Notes: a model not told the origin generated them from the sequence alone. A DNA stretch of 49,549 nt from Nitrosomonas marina (GCF_900111605.1 NZ_FOIA01000026.1:1-49549); one strand, 5' to 3'; counted from the stretch's first letter, positions 9,443 through 22,351 are shown. Program-made: numbers and translations.

Positions 9443-10621
9443 TTATCTGGCGCGCAGCTCAAGGATTTCTACAGCCGGCAGTTTTTTACCCTCCAGAAAC
9501 TCAAGAAACGCGCCGCCGGCAGTTGATATATATGACACCTTGTCATATATATTGTATTTTTGAATTGCTGCTATCGTATCGCCACCACCTGCAAGTGTAA
9601 ATGCATTCGTATCCGCAATAGCCCGTGCGATTTTCTCAGTACCCGCACCAAATTGATCAAACTCGAACACGCCTACAGGTCCGTTCCAAACCACGGTACC
9701 CGCATTCATGATAATGTCAGCAAGAGCTTGCGCGCTTTTAGGTCCAATATCAAAAATCATATCATCATCAGCAACGGCTTCTGAATCTTTTAAAATCGCA
9801 GGTTCATTTGAATCAAATTTTTTTCCAACCACTACGTCAACTGCAATGGGTATGGATGCATTACGTTTGTTCATCTTTTCCATGAGCGATCTGGCTGTGG
9901 GAACAAGATCATCTTCACATAATGATTTTCCGATATTTTTTCCAGTCGCTTTTAAAAACGTATTTGCTATACCTCCGCCAACGACCAGCTGATCGACTTT
10001 TTCCGACAATGATTCAAGCACGGTCAATTTTGTAGATACTTTCGATCCGCCCACGATAGCGACCATGGGTCTTGCCGGATCATGAAGCGCTTTTGTCAGC
10101 GCTTCCAACTCTTCAGTCAATAAAATGCCTGCACAGGCGACAGGAGCATACTGAGCTATACCATACGTTGAAGCTTGCGCCCGATGAGCGGTACCAAATG
10201 CGTCCATAACAAATACATCGCACAGGCTTGCATATTTACGTGCCGTTTCATCCGAATTTTTTTTCTCGCCTTTATTAATGCGACAATTTTCCAATACAAC
10301 CAGTTCGCCTTCCGCGACTTCAAAACCGCCCTCCACCCAATCTTTTATCAAGCGTACAGATTTATTTAATCGGGCAGCGATATTATCAGCAACAGGCTTC
10401 AGAGAGTTTTCTTCAGACCACTCTCCCTCTTCCGGACGTCCTAAATGAGACGTCACCATTACTCTTGCACCGGCATTCAGACAAAAATTGATTGTAGCCA
10501 TCGAGGCGGTAATACGCGCATCCGATATCACCTTACCTTCTTTGACAGGCACATTCAGATCAGAACGAATAAAGACACGTTTTCCCTTGAGATCAAGGTC
10601 TACAAGTTTGATAACAGACAC
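9443..10621 (-). CDS. pgk: phosphoglycerate kinase
   Basis: Reversible transfer between 1,3-bisphosphoglycerate and ADP, used in glycolysis and in the reductive direction in the Calvin cycle. The 392 residues show the RSDLNVP N-terminal substrate motif, [10 protein letters not shown], the nucleotide-binding GGSKVSTK, and the C-terminal AGGGDTIAA motif. The start is GTG at 10621, preceded by GGAG at a six-base spacing. It sits between gap and pyk; a hairpin upstream could modulate readthrough from gap. Confidence 0.95.
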   Translation of the reverse strand: MSVIKLVDLDLKGKRVFIRSDLNVPVKEGKVISDARITASMATINFCLNAGARVMVTSHLGRPEEGEWSEENSLKPVADNIAARLNKSVRLIKDWVEGGFEVAEGELVVLENCRINKGEKKNSDETARKYASLCDVFVMDAFGTAHRAQASTYGIAQYAPVACAGILLTEELEALTKALHDPARPMVAIVGGSKVSTKLTVLESLSEKVDQLVVGGGIANTFLKATGKNIGKSLCEDDLVPTARSLMEKMNKRNASIPIAVDVVVGKKFDSNEPAILKDSEAVADDDMIFDIGPKSAQALADIIMNAGTVVWNGPVGVFEFDQFGAGTEKIARAIADTNAFTLAGGGDTIAAIQKYNIYDKVSYISTAGGAFLEFLEGKKLPAVEILELRAR

Positions 10622-10640
10622 GGCGAACTCCAGATTTATC

Positions 10641-10676
10641 CTAAAATAAATAAAGGATAGCTTTTGCTACCCTTTA
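10641..10676 (-). terminator. hairpin with T-rich tail between gap and pgk
   Basis: Read on the minus strand, TAAAGGGTAGC, loop AAAA, then GCTATCCTTTA form an 11-pair stem (one G-U pair) followed by TTTATTTTA. This looks like a weak intrinsic terminator or attenuator after gap and upstream of pgk, which would lower pgk-pyk readthrough or stabilise the gap transcript. Confidence 0.5.
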
Positions 10677-10793
10677 TTATTATCAATTCACGATCTTAAC
10701 CGCTTGGCAGATTGAAACCGATAATTTACCGAGTATCCTCAGGCATCGTCGATTACCTTCTTTTCTCTGCCAAGTCACGGCATATAATATTAA

Positions 10794-11849
<1,056 letters not shown>

Positions 11850-11859
11850 TCAAATGCTG

Positions 11860-13875
11860 TTAAAGCACTCCCTTAACTGTTTTAACAACATTAGCAACAG
11901 TAAATCCAAAGTGCTCAAATAAAACATTTGCTGGTGCCGACTCGCCAAAGGTATCAATACCGACAACATCGCCTTCCAAACCCACATATTTACGCCAATA
12001 ATCCGTCACTCCTGCTTCAATTGCCACGCGCACTATATTACGAGGCAATACACTTTCCCGATAAGCCTGGTCCTGACGATCGAATAATTGTGTACATGGC
12101 ATGGAAACCACTCTTGCATGTATACCTTCTTTCACCAGTGCTGCCTGTGCCTGCATCGCCAGTCCAACTTCCGAGCCTGTTGCAATCAGGACTACTTGAG
12201 GCTGTCCGCCTTCAGCTTCTGACAAGACATAGCCTCCTTTATCAATCAGCTTGATCGTTTCATCGTCCCGTTTCTGAAACGGTAGATTCTGTCTGCTGAA
12301 TATTAATGTGGATGGACCAGTTGTTCGTTCTATCGAGCGTGCCCATGCAACCGTTGACTCAACGGTATCACAAGGTCGCCAAACATCCATATTTGGGATC
12401 AAGCGCAATGTTGCAGTTTGCTCTACAGGTTGATGTGTTGGCCCATCTTCCCCAAGACCGATCGAATCATGCGTAAATACAAACAAATTGCGAATTTTCA
12501 TCAGCGCAGCCATACGCAGCGCATTGCGCGCATATTCTGAAAACATCAGGAAGGTCGCACCATAAGGAATCAATCCTCCGTGCAATGAAATACCATTCAT
12601 GATAGCGCTCATGCCAAACTCACGCACGCCGTAGTAAATATAATTCCCCCCCGATTCGCTGCTCACACCTTTCGATCCTGACCATAATGTCAGATTTGAA
12701 CCAGCCAAATCAGCAGAACCCCCTATTAGCTCGGGCACTATTGGTGCCAAGCCTTCAATTGCATTTTGAGAAGCTTTCCGGCTGGCAATAGTTTCCGCTT
12801 TACCGTTAACTTCGTTAATCACAGCATCAACATGGCTCGTCCAATTGGCAGGCAATTCGCCTGCCATGCGCCGTTTGAATTCAGCAGCCTCAGACGAATA
12901 TTTTTTTTCATACTCTGCAAATTTCTGATTCCATTCAGCTTCAAGCTTCTTGCCTTTTTCCCGCGCATCCCATGCACTGTATATCTCATCAGGAATTTCA
13001 AAGGGCGGATGATGCCACCCAATATGAGGTCTTGCAGCTTCAATTTCCGCATCACCAAGTGCAGCGCCATGGACGGCATGTGTATTGGCCAGATTGGGTG
13101 ATCCGAGACCAATAACAGTCTTACAACAAATCATGGTAGGTTTGTCGTTGACCTGCTTGGCAGCTTCTATTGCTGCTTCAATTGCGACAGGATCATGACC
13201 ATTCACATCAGGTACAACATGCCAACCGTAAGACTCAAATCGTTTGGGCGTATCATCAGTGAACCAGCCTTCTACATGACCATCAATTGAGATACCGTTG
13301 TCATCATAAAAACAGATTAGCTTTCCCAATCCCAGCGTGCCGGCCAGCGAACACGCTTCATGGGAAATGCCCTCCATAAGACAACCGTCCCCCAAAAAGA
13401 CATACGTATAGTGGTTGACAATGTCAAATCCCGGACGATTGAACTCAGCAGCCAGTATTTTTTCTGCAATCGCCATTCCGACGGCATTAGTGATGCCTTG
13501 ACCCAATGGCCCAGTTGTTGTTTCAACACCAGGTGTATAACCATATTCCGGGTGCCCCGGCGTTTTGGAATGAAGTTGACGGAATTTTTTAATTTCTTCC
13601 ATCGGAAGATCGTAACCCGTCAAATGCAGCAAAGCATAGATCAGCATGGAGCCATGACCATTTGACAATACAAAACGATCACGATCAGCCCACTTGGGAT
13701 TTTTAGGATTGTGCCGGAAATGATGTATCCACAATACCTCAGCGATTTCAGCCATCCCCATTGGCATACCGGGGTGACCCGAATTGGCTTTCTGCACGGC
13801 ATCCATGGCCAATGCCCTTATCGCACTGGTCATATTCTTAAACACCGGCTCATCAAAATCTTTGAATGTATCCAT
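11860..13875 (-). CDS. tkt: transketolase
   Basis: Thiamine-diphosphate enzyme of 671 residues that moves two-carbon units between sugar phosphates in the Calvin cycle and pentose phosphate pathway. The N-terminal HPGMPMG segment, the ThDP motif [13 protein letters not shown] (GDG with downstream N in DDNGISIDG) and the central [17 protein letters not shown] motif are all present. It is the promoter-proximal gene of the tkt-gap-pgk-pyk-fba block, consistent with a Calvin-cycle operon in an autotroph. Confidence 0.95.
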   Translation of the reverse strand: MDTFKDFDEPVFKNMTSAIRALAMDAVQKANSGHPGMPMGMAEIAEVLWIHHFRHNPKNPKWADRDRFVLSNGHGSMLIYALLHLTGYDLPMEEIKKFRQLHSKTPGHPEYGYTPGVETTTGPLGQGITNAVGMAIAEKILAAEFNRPGFDIVNHYTYVFLGDGCLMEGISHEACSLAGTLGLGKLICFYDDNGISIDGHVEGWFTDDTPKRFESYGWHVVPDVNGHDPVAIEAAIEAAKQVNDKPTMICCKTVIGLGSPNLANTHAVHGAALGDAEIEAARPHIGWHHPPFEIPDEIYSAWDAREKGKKLEAEWNQKFAEYEKKYSSEAAEFKRRMAGELPANWTSHVDAVINEVNGKAETIASRKASQNAIEGLAPIVPELIGGSADLAGSNLTLWSGSKGVSSESGGNYIYYGVREFGMSAIMNGISLHGGLIPYGATFLMFSEYARNALRMAALMKIRNLFVFTHDSIGLGEDGPTHQPVEQTATLRLIPNMDVWRPCDTVESTVAWARSIERTTGPSTLIFSRQNLPFQKRDDETIKLIDKGGYVLSEAEGGQPQVVLIATGSEVGLAMQAQAALVKEGIHARVVSMPCTQLFDRQDQAYRESVLPRNIVRVAIEAGVTDYWRKYVGLEGDVVGIDTFGESAPANVLFEHFGFTVANVVKTVKGVL

Positions 13876-14486
13876 TGATACGTACTCCCTTTTAATTATT
13901 CCTTTTATATTTATAAATCTCTAAAAACCTGAATTCTTCGTGTAAGAATTAAACGCTGGTATGTACTATTGCACAATCCTGAACACCAACATTTGCACAC
14001 GCCGGCCCATGTAGCCAAAACGAATATTATCGCTTAAGATGATTGATGAGACAACAACTAAAAGCTTAATTTAATGAAATAAATTAAAGCGACCGCTCCA
14101 CTGGAAACCATCAGTAAATTGTGGTCTTTAAAAAAGCATTATCAATACTTATGGAACAAGTATTTCTGCCAGGTTCTATGTCGGCGAGTATTAATAATAT
14201 TCAGTTCGGCAGTAAACCTAGACAGGATTACCTTCCATTCCGGGTCAATCAGCTAAATTACTCACAACAAAATCGGTGTGAAGCACCTACAGAAGCATGG
14301 ATTTAGAATTATCAAGAATCAAGATGTCATATTTATTAGAACATGCTGTTTGTTTTGTTCTCCATGATTTCTGCTCAGCGCGTTTGACTTATTGCTGTCT
14401 GCCATGAACATTCAGACGTATCCAGCTACCACACAGCGAACTGACCATTTTCAGACAGACGGCTTTTTTAGATAGCAGGCAAATTA
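13876..14486. other. 611-base stretch upstream of tkt
   Basis: Presumably contains the tkt promoter at its left side (minus strand). A 61-codon plus-strand frame at 14121-14306 has no recognisable motif and no good ribosome-binding site, so I do not call it. No RNA gene or clear LysR/CbbR site could be identified by eye. Confidence 0.4.
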
Positions 14487-14693
14487 TTATTTATTGATGT
14501 TTGTTTTACGCAATGTGGCAAGTAGCGTCAGGAAAACGCCCAGGGAAAAAGCAACTAATATAACAACACTTAAAGGCAATTCAATTGATTGATCGTAATA
14601 ATAATTCAACATTATATTTTCAGAATTATTCACAGAAAAACAAACCAGCCCTACAAATATGATTAATCGCAAAAGCCAATTTATGATATGCAT
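14487..14693 (-). CDS. LapA-domain (DUF1049) small membrane protein
   Basis: A 68-residue protein with two predicted membrane helices (about residues 5-22 and 40-62), separated by a short loop and ending in a basic tail. Size, topology and position directly after ihfB match the lipopolysaccharide assembly protein A family of proteobacteria, where LapA with LapB controls LpxC turnover. The usual lapB gene does not follow; instead there is a 600-base gap before tkt. The family call relies mainly on topology and synteny. Confidence 0.7.
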   Translation of the reverse strand: MHIINWLLRLIIFVGLVCFSVNNSENIMLNYYYDQSIELPLSVVILVAFSLGVFLTLLATLRKTNINK

Positions 14694-14770
14694 GTTAGTT
14701 TAACCTCGACAGGTTTTTTTAATCGATTCCTATTGCATCGTATTTGTACGAAACTTGACTGATTTATCAA

Positions 14771-14811
14771 GTGTGATCAGCCTGATTATTATCAGATCAG
14801 GCTGATCACAC
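14771..14811. terminator. 16-bp perfect hairpin after ihfB
   Basis: GTGTGATCAGCCTGAT (14771-14786) and its exact reverse complement (14796-14811) flank a nine-base loop. It starts just after the ihfB stop and precedes lapA. There is no U-run on either side, so it may be a processing hairpin or a Rho-assisted terminator. Confidence 0.5.
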
Positions 14812-14819
14812 AATTCACA

Positions 14820-15104
14820 TTAGCTCCTATAATCGACGCGCTCTCTCATTTCCTTACCGGCTTTAAAATGCGGGACATACTTTGCAGGTACGTGCACCTT
14901 TTCGCCAGATTTGGGATTTCTGCCTATTCTGGGCGGTCTGTAATTCAGATCAAAACTTCCAAACCCACGAATTTCAATTCGCTGACCCTCAGCCAGGCTC
15001 TTGGCCATTGCATCGATGATCATTTTGACAGAAAGCTCGGCATCTTTTGCTACGAGTTGCGGAAATCTGGCCGCAAGCCGTGAAATCAATTCAGATTTCG
15101 TCAT
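14820..15104 (-). CDS. ihfB: integration host factor beta subunit
   Basis: DNA-bending HU/IHF-family protein of 94 residues. [21 protein letters not shown] and the beta-arm [14 protein letters not shown] with the minor-groove proline are typical of the IHF beta chain. It follows rpsA by nine bases in the conserved cmk-rpsA-ihfB order, which supports ihfB over hupB. It acts as a heterodimer with IhfA; IHF also assists sigma-54 promoters. Confidence 0.93.
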   Translation of the reverse strand: MTKSELISRLAARFPQLVAKDAELSVKMIIDAMAKSLAEGQRIEIRGFGSFDLNYRPPRIGRNPKSGEKVHVPAKYVPHFKAGKEMRERVDYRS

Positions 15105-15113
15105 GAATATTCC

Positions 15114-16823
15114 TTATTGCTCTGTGTTTTTACTATCCATTTTAGCTTTAAGTAAAGCACCCAGACTTGTAGTTCCTGCATTTACAGGCGCTTTGATCTT
15201 TTGCATTGCACTGGTTTCATCCGATTTATCTTTCGCTTTGATTGATAAATTGATGGCGCGGTTCTTGCGATCAATATTGACGATCATTGCCTCTACTGTT
15301 TCTCCTTCTTTTAAGTGAGTACGGATGTCTTCAACTCGATCACGTGAAATTTCCGATGCACGCAGGTAACCTTCCACTTCTTCCGTCAAAGTAATTACCG
15401 CACCTTTTGCGTCGATTGATTTCACAGTACCCTCAACAATACTGTTTTTATCATGCACCGCAACGAAGCTGTTAAACGGATCATCTTCGAGCTGTTTGAT
15501 ACCAAGTGAAATTCGTTCACGCTCAACATCGATGGACAGTATTACCGCTTCTACTTCATCACCTTTTTTATAGTTACAAACCGCATCTTCGCCAGGCTGA
15601 TTCCACGACAAATCCGACAAATGCACCAGCCCATCTATATTACCGGGCAATCCAATAAACACGCCAAAATCGGTAATAGATTTGATTTGCCCTTTAACTT
15701 TGTCCCCTTTTTCGTGATTCATGGCAAACTCTTCCCACGGATTCACTTGGCACTGTTTCATGCCCAGAGAAATACGGCGACGCTCTTCATCAATCTCAAG
15801 AATCATCACTTCGACCTCATCGCCCAGCTGCACTACTTTCGACGGGTAAACATTCTTGTTCGTCCAATCCATCTCTGATACGTGCACCAATCCTTCAATG
15901 CCTTGTTCTATTTCGATGAAAGCGCCGTAATCTGTCAGATTGGTCACTTTTCCGAATAAACGTGTACGCGGTGGATATCGGCGTGACAGTCCCACCCAAG
16001 GGTCTTCGGTCAACTGCTTCATACCGAGTGATACGCGGTTTTTTTCCTGATCGAACTTGAGAACTTTTGCAGTTACTTCATCACCGATACTGACTACTTC
16101 TGACGGATGTTTGACGCGGCGCCATGCCAAATCCGTAATATGCAGCAAACCGTCTATACCGCCCAAATCAACAAATGCACCATAATCAGTGATATTCTTG
16201 ACTATGCCCTGCACTACCGAACCTTCTTCCAGGCTAGCCAGCAATGACTCGCGATCTGCTCCCTGCGTTTCTTCAAGAACAGCACGCCGTGAAACCACTA
16301 CGTTATTGCGCTTGCGATCCAGTTTGATCACCTTGAATTCCATCTCCTTATTTTCGTAAGGAGTGGTGTCCTTCACAGGACGGATATCGACCAGCGATCC
16401 TGGCAAAAATGCCCGTATGCCATTGATCATGGCTGTCAGGCCACCTTTCACTTTACCATTAACCATACCGGTTACAATTTTACCGCTCTCCATGGCCTCT
16501 TCAAGCTCATGCCATGCGGTCAGACGCTTGGCTTTGTCGCGAGACAAACGCGTTTCTCCATAACCGTCCTCTAGTGTTTCGATCGCCACACTGACAAAAT
16601 CGCCGGGCTTTACTTCAATCTCCCCTTTGTCATTTTTAAACTCCTCTACAGGAATGTAGCTTTCTGATTTCAAACCAGCATTAACAACAACAATATTATA
16701 GTCAACACGAACAACCTCAGCTGTGATGACTTCGCCAGCACGCATTTCCTGGCGCGCAAGACTCTCTTGAAACAGATCTGCAAAACTTTCTGAGGATTTT
16801 GTTACGGTGGAAGCAGTAGTCAT
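15114..16823 (-). CDS. rpsA: 30S ribosomal protein S1
   Basis: 569 residues comprising six S1 RNA-binding repeats, for example [38 protein letters not shown] and [19 protein letters not shown] at regular spacing, each ending in an ISLGMKQ-like strand. S1 binds mRNA leader regions and brings them to the 30S subunit. Length is typical. It lies between cmk and ihfB as in most beta- and gammaproteobacteria. Confidence 0.97.
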   Translation of the reverse strand: MTTASTVTKSSESFADLFQESLARQEMRAGEVITAEVVRVDYNIVVVNAGLKSESYIPVEEFKNDKGEIEVKPGDFVSVAIETLEDGYGETRLSRDKAKRLTAWHELEEAMESGKIVTGMVNGKVKGGLTAMINGIRAFLPGSLVDIRPVKDTTPYENKEMEFKVIKLDRKRNNVVVSRRAVLEETQGADRESLLASLEEGSVVQGIVKNITDYGAFVDLGGIDGLLHITDLAWRRVKHPSEVVSIGDEVTAKVLKFDQEKNRVSLGMKQLTEDPWVGLSRRYPPRTRLFGKVTNLTDYGAFIEIEQGIEGLVHVSEMDWTNKNVYPSKVVQLGDEVEVMILEIDEERRRISLGMKQCQVNPWEEFAMNHEKGDKVKGQIKSITDFGVFIGLPGNIDGLVHLSDLSWNQPGEDAVCNYKKGDEVEAVILSIDVERERISLGIKQLEDDPFNSFVAVHDKNSIVEGTVKSIDAKGAVITLTEEVEGYLRASEISRDRVEDIRTHLKEGETVEAMIVNIDRKNRAINLSIKAKDKSDETSAMQKIKAPVNAGTTSLGALLKAKMDSKNTEQ

Positions 16824-16948
16824 TATAAAAAATACCTGATGTTTCTCTTCTAAAGTCAGAAGATTGGGTTAGTTAATAATATTTGTCTGAAAATCCAGTA
16901 CCTGTTACAGGGTAAACAAATACTGAAAAACAAGCACATGGTATATTT

Positions 16949-17638
16949 TCAAACACTCTCGTCAGCACAGCATTCCCGGAACCATTCAAGTACACGGTTC
17001 TGTGCCTGCAAAATAGAAAGCGAGGTTGTATCAAGCAACCTCGCATCTGCATTCTTCTGCAAAGGCGCCACTCCACGCTTTGAATCACGCGCATCGCGTT
17101 CTTGAATATCCTTTTGCAGTTCGGCTATGTTAGCATTTAATCCTTTCTCTATCAACTGCTTATAGCGCCTTTGTGCACGCACCTCGGGACTAGCTGTCAA
17201 AAATATTTTCAACAAGGCATCCGGAAATATTACCGACCCCATATCGCGTCCGTCAGTAACTAGACCAGGCAGCTTCCTGAAAGCACGTTGCCGCGAGATC
17301 AATGCTTCTCTTACCGCAGGATAAGAAGCCAGTTGCGAAGCCATATTGCCACATTCTTCGGTACGAATTTTTTCAGTAACCTGTTTTTTTTCAAGATAGA
17401 TTTCTTCGTCTCTGAAAACAACATCCAGGTTTATGGCAACAAGTGCCAGCTTTTTTTCATCAGTAGACATAACACCGGACTGCAGCGCTTTAAGAGCTAC
17501 TAGACGATACAAAGCTCCACTGTCCAGATAATGAAAGCCAAGCTCCTTGGCCACCAGATGCGCCACTGTACCCTTACCGGATGCCGAAGGACCGTCAATT
17601 GTTATGACCGGGACTCTGTTTAAACCCATACTTTCCAT
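16949..17638 (-). CDS. cmk: cytidylate kinase
   Basis: Phosphorylates CMP and dCMP with ATP. The P-loop GPSASGKGT lies near residues 17-25, followed by YLDSGALYR and the [15 protein letters not shown] motif for CMP binding. The 229 residues match the family. The ATG at 17638 directly abuts the aroA stop with no spacer, which indicates translational coupling; a second in-frame ATG lies three codons downstream. Confidence 0.95.
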   Translation of the reverse strand: MESMGLNRVPVITIDGPSASGKGTVAHLVAKELGFHYLDSGALYRLVALKALQSGVMSTDEKKLALVAINLDVVFRDEEIYLEKKQVTEKIRTEECGNMASQLASYPAVREALISRQRAFRKLPGLVTDGRDMGSVIFPDALLKIFLTASPEVRAQRRYKQLIEKGLNANIAELQKDIQERDARDSKRGVAPLQKNADARLLDTTSLSILQAQNRVLEWFRECCADESV

Positions 17639-18952
17639 TTATTCCTTAAAACACACAATTCGTTTAAATTGATCAAAATATTCCGGAAAAGTTTTCTTTA
17701 CACAATCTGGATCATTAATACGCACAGGGACTCCAAAAGCCGCCAGAGAAAAACTCATCGCCATACGATGATCATCATATGTATCGATAGCAACACCGGC
17801 AGCCAAACTATTTTCAGGCGGTGTTATTCGCAAATAATCATGACCTTCTTCTATGCCCGCCCCCAGCTTTTGAAGCTCTTTCGACATTGCCGCAAGCCTG
17901 TCAGTTTCTTTTAAACGCCAGCTTGCAATATTTTTAAGGGTTGTCACACCTTTTGCGAATAGCGCAGCCACTGCTAGTGTCATCGCTGCATCCGGTATAT
18001 GATTACAATCTAATTCTATTGCTTGCAAAGGGCGGCGCGCTGTTCCATTCAGCGGACAACTTGCTTCAATCCAGTTCGTACCCATACGAATATATGCACC
18101 CATTTTTTCCAGAGCCTCGGCAAATTTCACATCACCCTGAACACTCTCGCTCCCCACACCCTGAACACGCACAGGGCCACCACCAATTGCACCTGCAGCG
18201 AGAAAATACGATGCAGACGACGCATCCCCTTCGACAACGATTTCGCCGGGACTACAATAATGCTGATGTGCCTGCAATACAAAACGCCGCCATGCAGTCT
18301 GTTCTACAAGAACACCGAATTTGCGCATCTGTGCAAGCGTCAATGCCACATAAGGCTGCGAGATTAATGTACCGGAAACTTCAATCGTTATTTTTCTCCC
18401 GGTAATTGGAAGCGCCATTAGCAAACCTGTCAAATATTGACTGGATACATCGCCCTTTACAGTCAAATGAATATCTTCATGCTCCAGTGCAACCGGATTA
18501 ATTTGAAGTGGAGGATAACCCGGGTTTCCAAGATAGGTTATATTCGCGCCAATTTGACGCAGGGCATCAACCAAATCACCGATTGGTCGCTCGTGCATAC
18601 GTGCAACACCTGATAGCCGGTAGTGCCCGCTCATCAGAGCCAACACCGCAACCAGTGGACGATAAGCTGTACCCGCATTACCCAGAAATAAGCTTGCCTC
18701 TTTCTCCCTAAAATAGCCGCCGACTCCGGTTATGCGATAACTGTTTTCACTGGTTTGCGAAATACCCACACCCAGCTTGGTTAACGCTTTCAGCATATAA
18801 TCAGTGTCATCCGAAACGAGCAAATCACGGACATGTGTTATTCCGTGCGCCAGTGCGGCAAGTAACAAAATACGATTGGATATACTCTTTGAACCAGGTA
18901 GCTGAATCGTGCCTTGCGCCATTCTTATAGCCGGCAAATCAAGCCAGTTCAT
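17639..18952 (-). CDS. aroA: 3-phosphoshikimate 1-carboxyvinyltransferase (EPSP synthase)
   Basis: Shikimate pathway enzyme joining phosphoenolpyruvate to shikimate-3-phosphate. The 437 residues carry [10 protein letters not shown] near the start, [13 protein letters not shown], and the catalytic-site segments [11 protein letters not shown] and [11 protein letters not shown]. The usual GNAGTAMRP has Y in place of M here; other residues of the site look normal for a class I enzyme. Genes tyrA or serC often found upstream in related bacteria are absent; the upstream 350 bases are non-coding. Confidence 0.95.
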   Translation of the reverse strand: MNWLDLPAIRMAQGTIQLPGSKSISNRILLLAALAHGITHVRDLLVSDDTDYMLKALTKLGVGISQTSENSYRITGVGGYFREKEASLFLGNAGTAYRPLVAVLALMSGHYRLSGVARMHERPIGDLVDALRQIGANITYLGNPGYPPLQINPVALEHEDIHLTVKGDVSSQYLTGLLMALPITGRKITIEVSGTLISQPYVALTLAQMRKFGVLVEQTAWRRFVLQAHQHYCSPGEIVVEGDASSASYFLAAGAIGGGPVRVQGVGSESVQGDVKFAEALEKMGAYIRMGTNWIEASCPLNGTARRPLQAIELDCNHIPDAAMTLAVAALFAKGVTTLKNIASWRLKETDRLAAMSKELQKLGAGIEEGHDYLRITPPENSLAAGVAIDTYDDHRMAMSFSLAAFGVPVRINDPDCVKKTFPEYFDQFKRIVCFKE

Positions 18953-19303
18953 GACAATTCATAAATAAATAAAAGGATGGATAATAACGCATATCGTGTA
19001 ATAAACATATTTTTATCAATCGGCAAACTATTCAAGGAGAATGATAACGATCAGGATTTTACATGCCATCAATTTTTCAAATGCTCTGATTCGCGCCAAA
19101 TAAAACGCCACAATACTATTTTTCAACTTACCCTGTTTAGGGTAATCTATTGTTAAATTGCTTTACAATTTGCTTTCCAAAACCTGGGAAGTTTATGATT
19201 CTAGCATTTGTATACAGCGTCATAAAAAGCAGCATGCGCCAATACAAACAAAAAAAACAGAAACAATAATGTCATAACAACACAACACTTGAAGAGGATT
19301 GAC
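18953..19303. other. divergent intergenic region upstream of aroA
   Basis: Should contain the aroA promoter on the minus strand and that of the small membrane-protein gene on the plus strand. A sequence loosely like a Fur box (about 13 of 19 positions) occurs at 19037-19055, but this is too weak to call. No open frame is present. Confidence 0.35.
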
Positions 19304-19558
19304 ATGTTTTACATGGAAGATGCAGAAATTGCTTTAATGTTTTCACTGCTAGCCATTCCTGTTGCTATCTGGCTGCAGCTATGGGTAAAAAGCCGAAAGG
19401 AAAGCCGTAGAAACATCTCGGGTGATGAGGAATTTGAAAATACTGGACGCGCCTTTTTTTCCATTATAGTGGAAGGAACAGCCGTCATTGGCGGCCTGAT
19501 AATGATCATTGTAGCTTCAGGTGGCGTAATCAAATATATTATTAATTTTTACACATAA
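19304..19558 (+). CDS. small two-helix membrane protein of unknown function
   Basis: An 84-residue protein beginning MFYMEDAEIALMF at the ATG at 19304, preceded by AAGAGGA at good spacing. A TTG at 19289 is less likely because it lies on the ribosome-binding site. Two hydrophobic segments (roughly residues 8-25 and 60-80) flank a charged, arginine/lysine/glutamate-rich middle. I do not recognise the family. It stands alone between aroA and topB, on the strand opposite to both. Confidence 0.6.
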   Translation: MFYMEDAEIALMFSLLAIPVAIWLQLWVKSRKESRRNISGDEEFENTGRAFFSIIVEGTAVIGGLIMIIVASGGVIKYIINFYT

Positions 19559-19671
19559 TTCCCATCTACTGAACCCGGCATCCGGATAATATATTGCCAC
19601 GTGCCGGGCACATATCTCGCGCAGATATCAGCAATGAAGGCGATTTGGATAGATCCATTCTGGCGCAGTGC

Positions 19672-22206
19672 CTAAGTTTCTTTACTTGTTCTTGCTGACC
19701 GCCCGACTTGCTTTTCTTTGACCTTATCCTTTGTTTTAGCTGCTGTTTCCTTTTCAGCCGTTTTGGATTTTCTCTGCTCAAACTCAAATCCGATTTTACC
19801 GTCAGAATTTATGACAAGGTACGCCGAGAAGGGTCTGCCTTTTTTAGATATGAATTTTGTAAGCAAATCCGTTTTTCCTGTTCCAAGTAGTTTTGTAACC
19901 TGTTCCGGCTCAATCGAGCGTTCCAGAATAATCTTTCCCATTTTAAAGCTACAAGACCTTGAAGCGCCCACCGCATGCTCACATAAGTAGTAAATACCAT
20001 GTTCATAGACATCATGCTGACATAAAGGGCATTTTCCGAGCGGTGTTTGATTTGAGAAATCTACAGATTCCTGATCTTCTTCATTATTTCCGAAATCAAA
20101 CTTCATTTCAAAATCGTCTGTCAGTTTAATATTGGCATTGAACAATCGCCCCATTTTGCTGCGAAATCCCTGCAACGGCCCGACTTCTTTTTGCGTAATT
20201 AATGTTTCCATTTCATCGATCTCGAACTGGCGTCCGGCCAGTATCTTCCAGACCGCAAAATCACATTGCTGACATTTGAACTTTTTGTATGTCTCCTGCA
20301 CCACCCCTCCGCACTTGGGGCAGGGTGATTTCAGTGTAGCAAAATCACCTTCTATCGTTTCGCCACGATGGGTTTTTGCCTGTTCGACGATATGCTTCGT
20401 CATTCCTGCGATTTTTTCCATAAACGCGCTGCGTTTTAACTCGCCTTTTTCTATCTGTCGCAGCTGAAATTCCCAGTTACCTGTCAATTCGGGTGAAATC
20501 AGCTCTGGAATTTTGAGGCCTCGCAGCAGTGTAACCAACGAAAAGGCTTTTGCAGTCGGATGCAGTTCGCGACCAACCCTTAACAGATAATTTTCCGAAA
20601 CCAATCCCTCAATTATTGCGGCCCGCGTCGCAGGTGTACCCAGACCCTTGTCACTCATTGCTGCTCGTAATTCTTCGTCCTCCACCAGTTTACCTGCACC
20701 TTCCATAGCCGAAAGCAGCGTTGCTTCTGTGAATCTGGCAGGCGGACGTGTCTGGTTGGCGATAATGGTGATCTCTGAAGTTGTCACGGGCTTCCCGGGA
20801 TTGACCGCTATCAACGATGAATCATGTTCGGCGTTACCTTGTAGCGTCTTACCATAGACTGCCTGCCACCCGGGATTAACCATAACTTTTCCTTCGGTTT
20901 TGAATGGCTCTTCTTCAACGCGGGTTATCCTCGTGGTTATCAGAAATTCTGCTGCAGGATAAAATATCGCAATAAAACGTTTTGTTACCAAATCATAAAG
21001 CTTGGCCTCAGCTTCGTTGAGTTTCTTGGGATTGAGCAAGGTTGGAATAATGGCAAAATGATCTGAAATCTTGGCATTATTAAAAATACGCTTATTGGGT
21101 TTTATCCAGTCTGCACGCAGCACCTGATTAGCATGTTCCCCATATGCGGTATCTTCCAAATTAGCCATGGTATCCCTCACAGTCTCAACATAATCCTCTG
21201 GCAAAGCGCGCGAATCAGTCCGCGGGTAAGTCAGAACTTTATGTTTTTCATACAGCGCTTGCGCCAGCCCCAGTGTCGCCTTGGCCGAGAAACCAAAGCG
21301 GCTGTTGGCATCACGCTGTAGACTGGTCAGATCATACAGTAATGGACATGTTTCTCTGGATGGTTTACTTTCCTCTGTGACAACACCCGCTTTTCCCTCA
21401 CACTTGACTCTAATAGACTCGGCTTTCTTTCTATCCCAGATACGATCCGGCTTGAGCTCAGCGTTTGCCTTATCTTTCTTGAACGTCTCATCAAACCACT
21501 TACCAAAATAACTGCCATTCTCTGTTGCAAATTCGCCTTGTACCTCCCAGTAGTCCTTTGGCTTGAATTTCTTGATTTTTTCTTCACGCTCAACAAGAAT
21601 CGCCAGGGTCGGTGTTTGCACGCGACCAACTGTCGTTTTGTGGAACCCGCCTTCCTGAGAATTAAAAGCGGTCATGGCCCGCGTACCATTAATACCAACC
21701 AGCCAGTCAGATTCAGAACGGCTGACCGCTGCTTCGGCCAGAGACTGGACTGCGGAATTTTCCAGAAGGTGTGAGAATCCTGCCCGAATAGCATCAGGCG
21801 TCATGGATTGCAGCCAAAGCCGTTTAATCGGTTTTTTAGTACCGGTATGTCGAACAATATAATTAAAAATCAGTTCACCTTCGCGACCCGCATCACAGGC
21901 ATTGATAATAGTGTCAACATCCTTACGCTTGATCAGTTTAGTCAAAAGCTTTAACCGCGCTGCAGTTTTCTCGATAGGATTCAGATCAAAATGCGGAGGT
22001 ATTACCGGCAGATTTGCAAAACTCCACTTACCTCGCTTAACTTCATATTCCTGAGGAACAACGAGTTCCAACAAATGACCAACCGCCGATGAAACAATGT
22101 ATGCATCGCTCTCAAAATAATCAGTATGCTTCGTAAAACCGCCCAGGGCGCGTGTAATATCAGTCGCAACGGAAGGCTTCTCTGCGATAACCAGCGATTT
22201 ACTCAT
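19672..22206 (-). CDS. topB: DNA topoisomerase III
   Basis: Type IA topoisomerase of 844 residues. The TOPRIM domain starts SLVIAEKPSVA (E9) and has CDAGREGELIF (residues 104-114). The catalytic tyrosine is Y327 in KVLTYPRTDSRALP. The C-terminal half contains cysteine-rich zinc-finger-like units (CPKCGG...CQQC and CPLCQHDVYEHG...CEH) and ends in a lysine-rich tail. It relaxes negatively supercoiled DNA and decatenates single-strand linked DNA. In beta-proteobacteria a topoisomerase precedes smg and dprA, as here. Confidence 0.92.
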   Translation of the reverse strand: MSKSLVIAEKPSVATDITRALGGFTKHTDYFESDAYIVSSAVGHLLELVVPQEYEVKRGKWSFANLPVIPPHFDLNPIEKTAARLKLLTKLIKRKDVDTIINACDAGREGELIFNYIVRHTGTKKPIKRLWLQSMTPDAIRAGFSHLLENSAVQSLAEAAVSRSESDWLVGINGTRAMTAFNSQEGGFHKTTVGRVQTPTLAILVEREEKIKKFKPKDYWEVQGEFATENGSYFGKWFDETFKKDKANAELKPDRIWDRKKAESIRVKCEGKAGVVTEESKPSRETCPLLYDLTSLQRDANSRFGFSAKATLGLAQALYEKHKVLTYPRTDSRALPEDYVETVRDTMANLEDTAYGEHANQVLRADWIKPNKRIFNNAKISDHFAIIPTLLNPKKLNEAEAKLYDLVTKRFIAIFYPAAEFLITTRITRVEEEPFKTEGKVMVNPGWQAVYGKTLQGNAEHDSSLIAVNPGKPVTTSEITIIANQTRPPARFTEATLLSAMEGAGKLVEDEELRAAMSDKGLGTPATRAAIIEGLVSENYLLRVGRELHPTAKAFSLVTLLRGLKIPELISPELTGNWEFQLRQIEKGELKRSAFMEKIAGMTKHIVEQAKTHRGETIEGDFATLKSPCPKCGGVVQETYKKFKCQQCDFAVWKILAGRQFEIDEMETLITQKEVGPLQGFRSKMGRLFNANIKLTDDFEMKFDFGNNEEDQESVDFSNQTPLGKCPLCQHDVYEHGIYYLCEHAVGASRSCSFKMGKIILERSIEPEQVTKLLGTGKTDLLTKFISKKGRPFSAYLVINSDGKIGFEFEQRKSKTAEKETAAKTKDKVKEKQVGRSARTSKET

Positions 22207-22351
22207 GGCTTCCTCTCATGCAGGCGAGAATTAGCCATACTTTTAACAAAAACGTTTTCACGTTCAGATTTGAAATAGCCTTTGCAGAGCAGATACATTA
22301 CTGAAAAAACAATTTTTTCAAACGAAATGACTAACAACATAAAAAGCAGGA

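Noticed and set aside
14121..14306. 61-codon plus-strand frame upstream of tkt
   Set aside because: No ribosome-binding site, no recognisable motif, length expected by chance.
19037..19055. Fur-box-like sequence
   Set aside because: Only about 13 of 19 positions fit the consensus and neighbouring genes are not iron-related.
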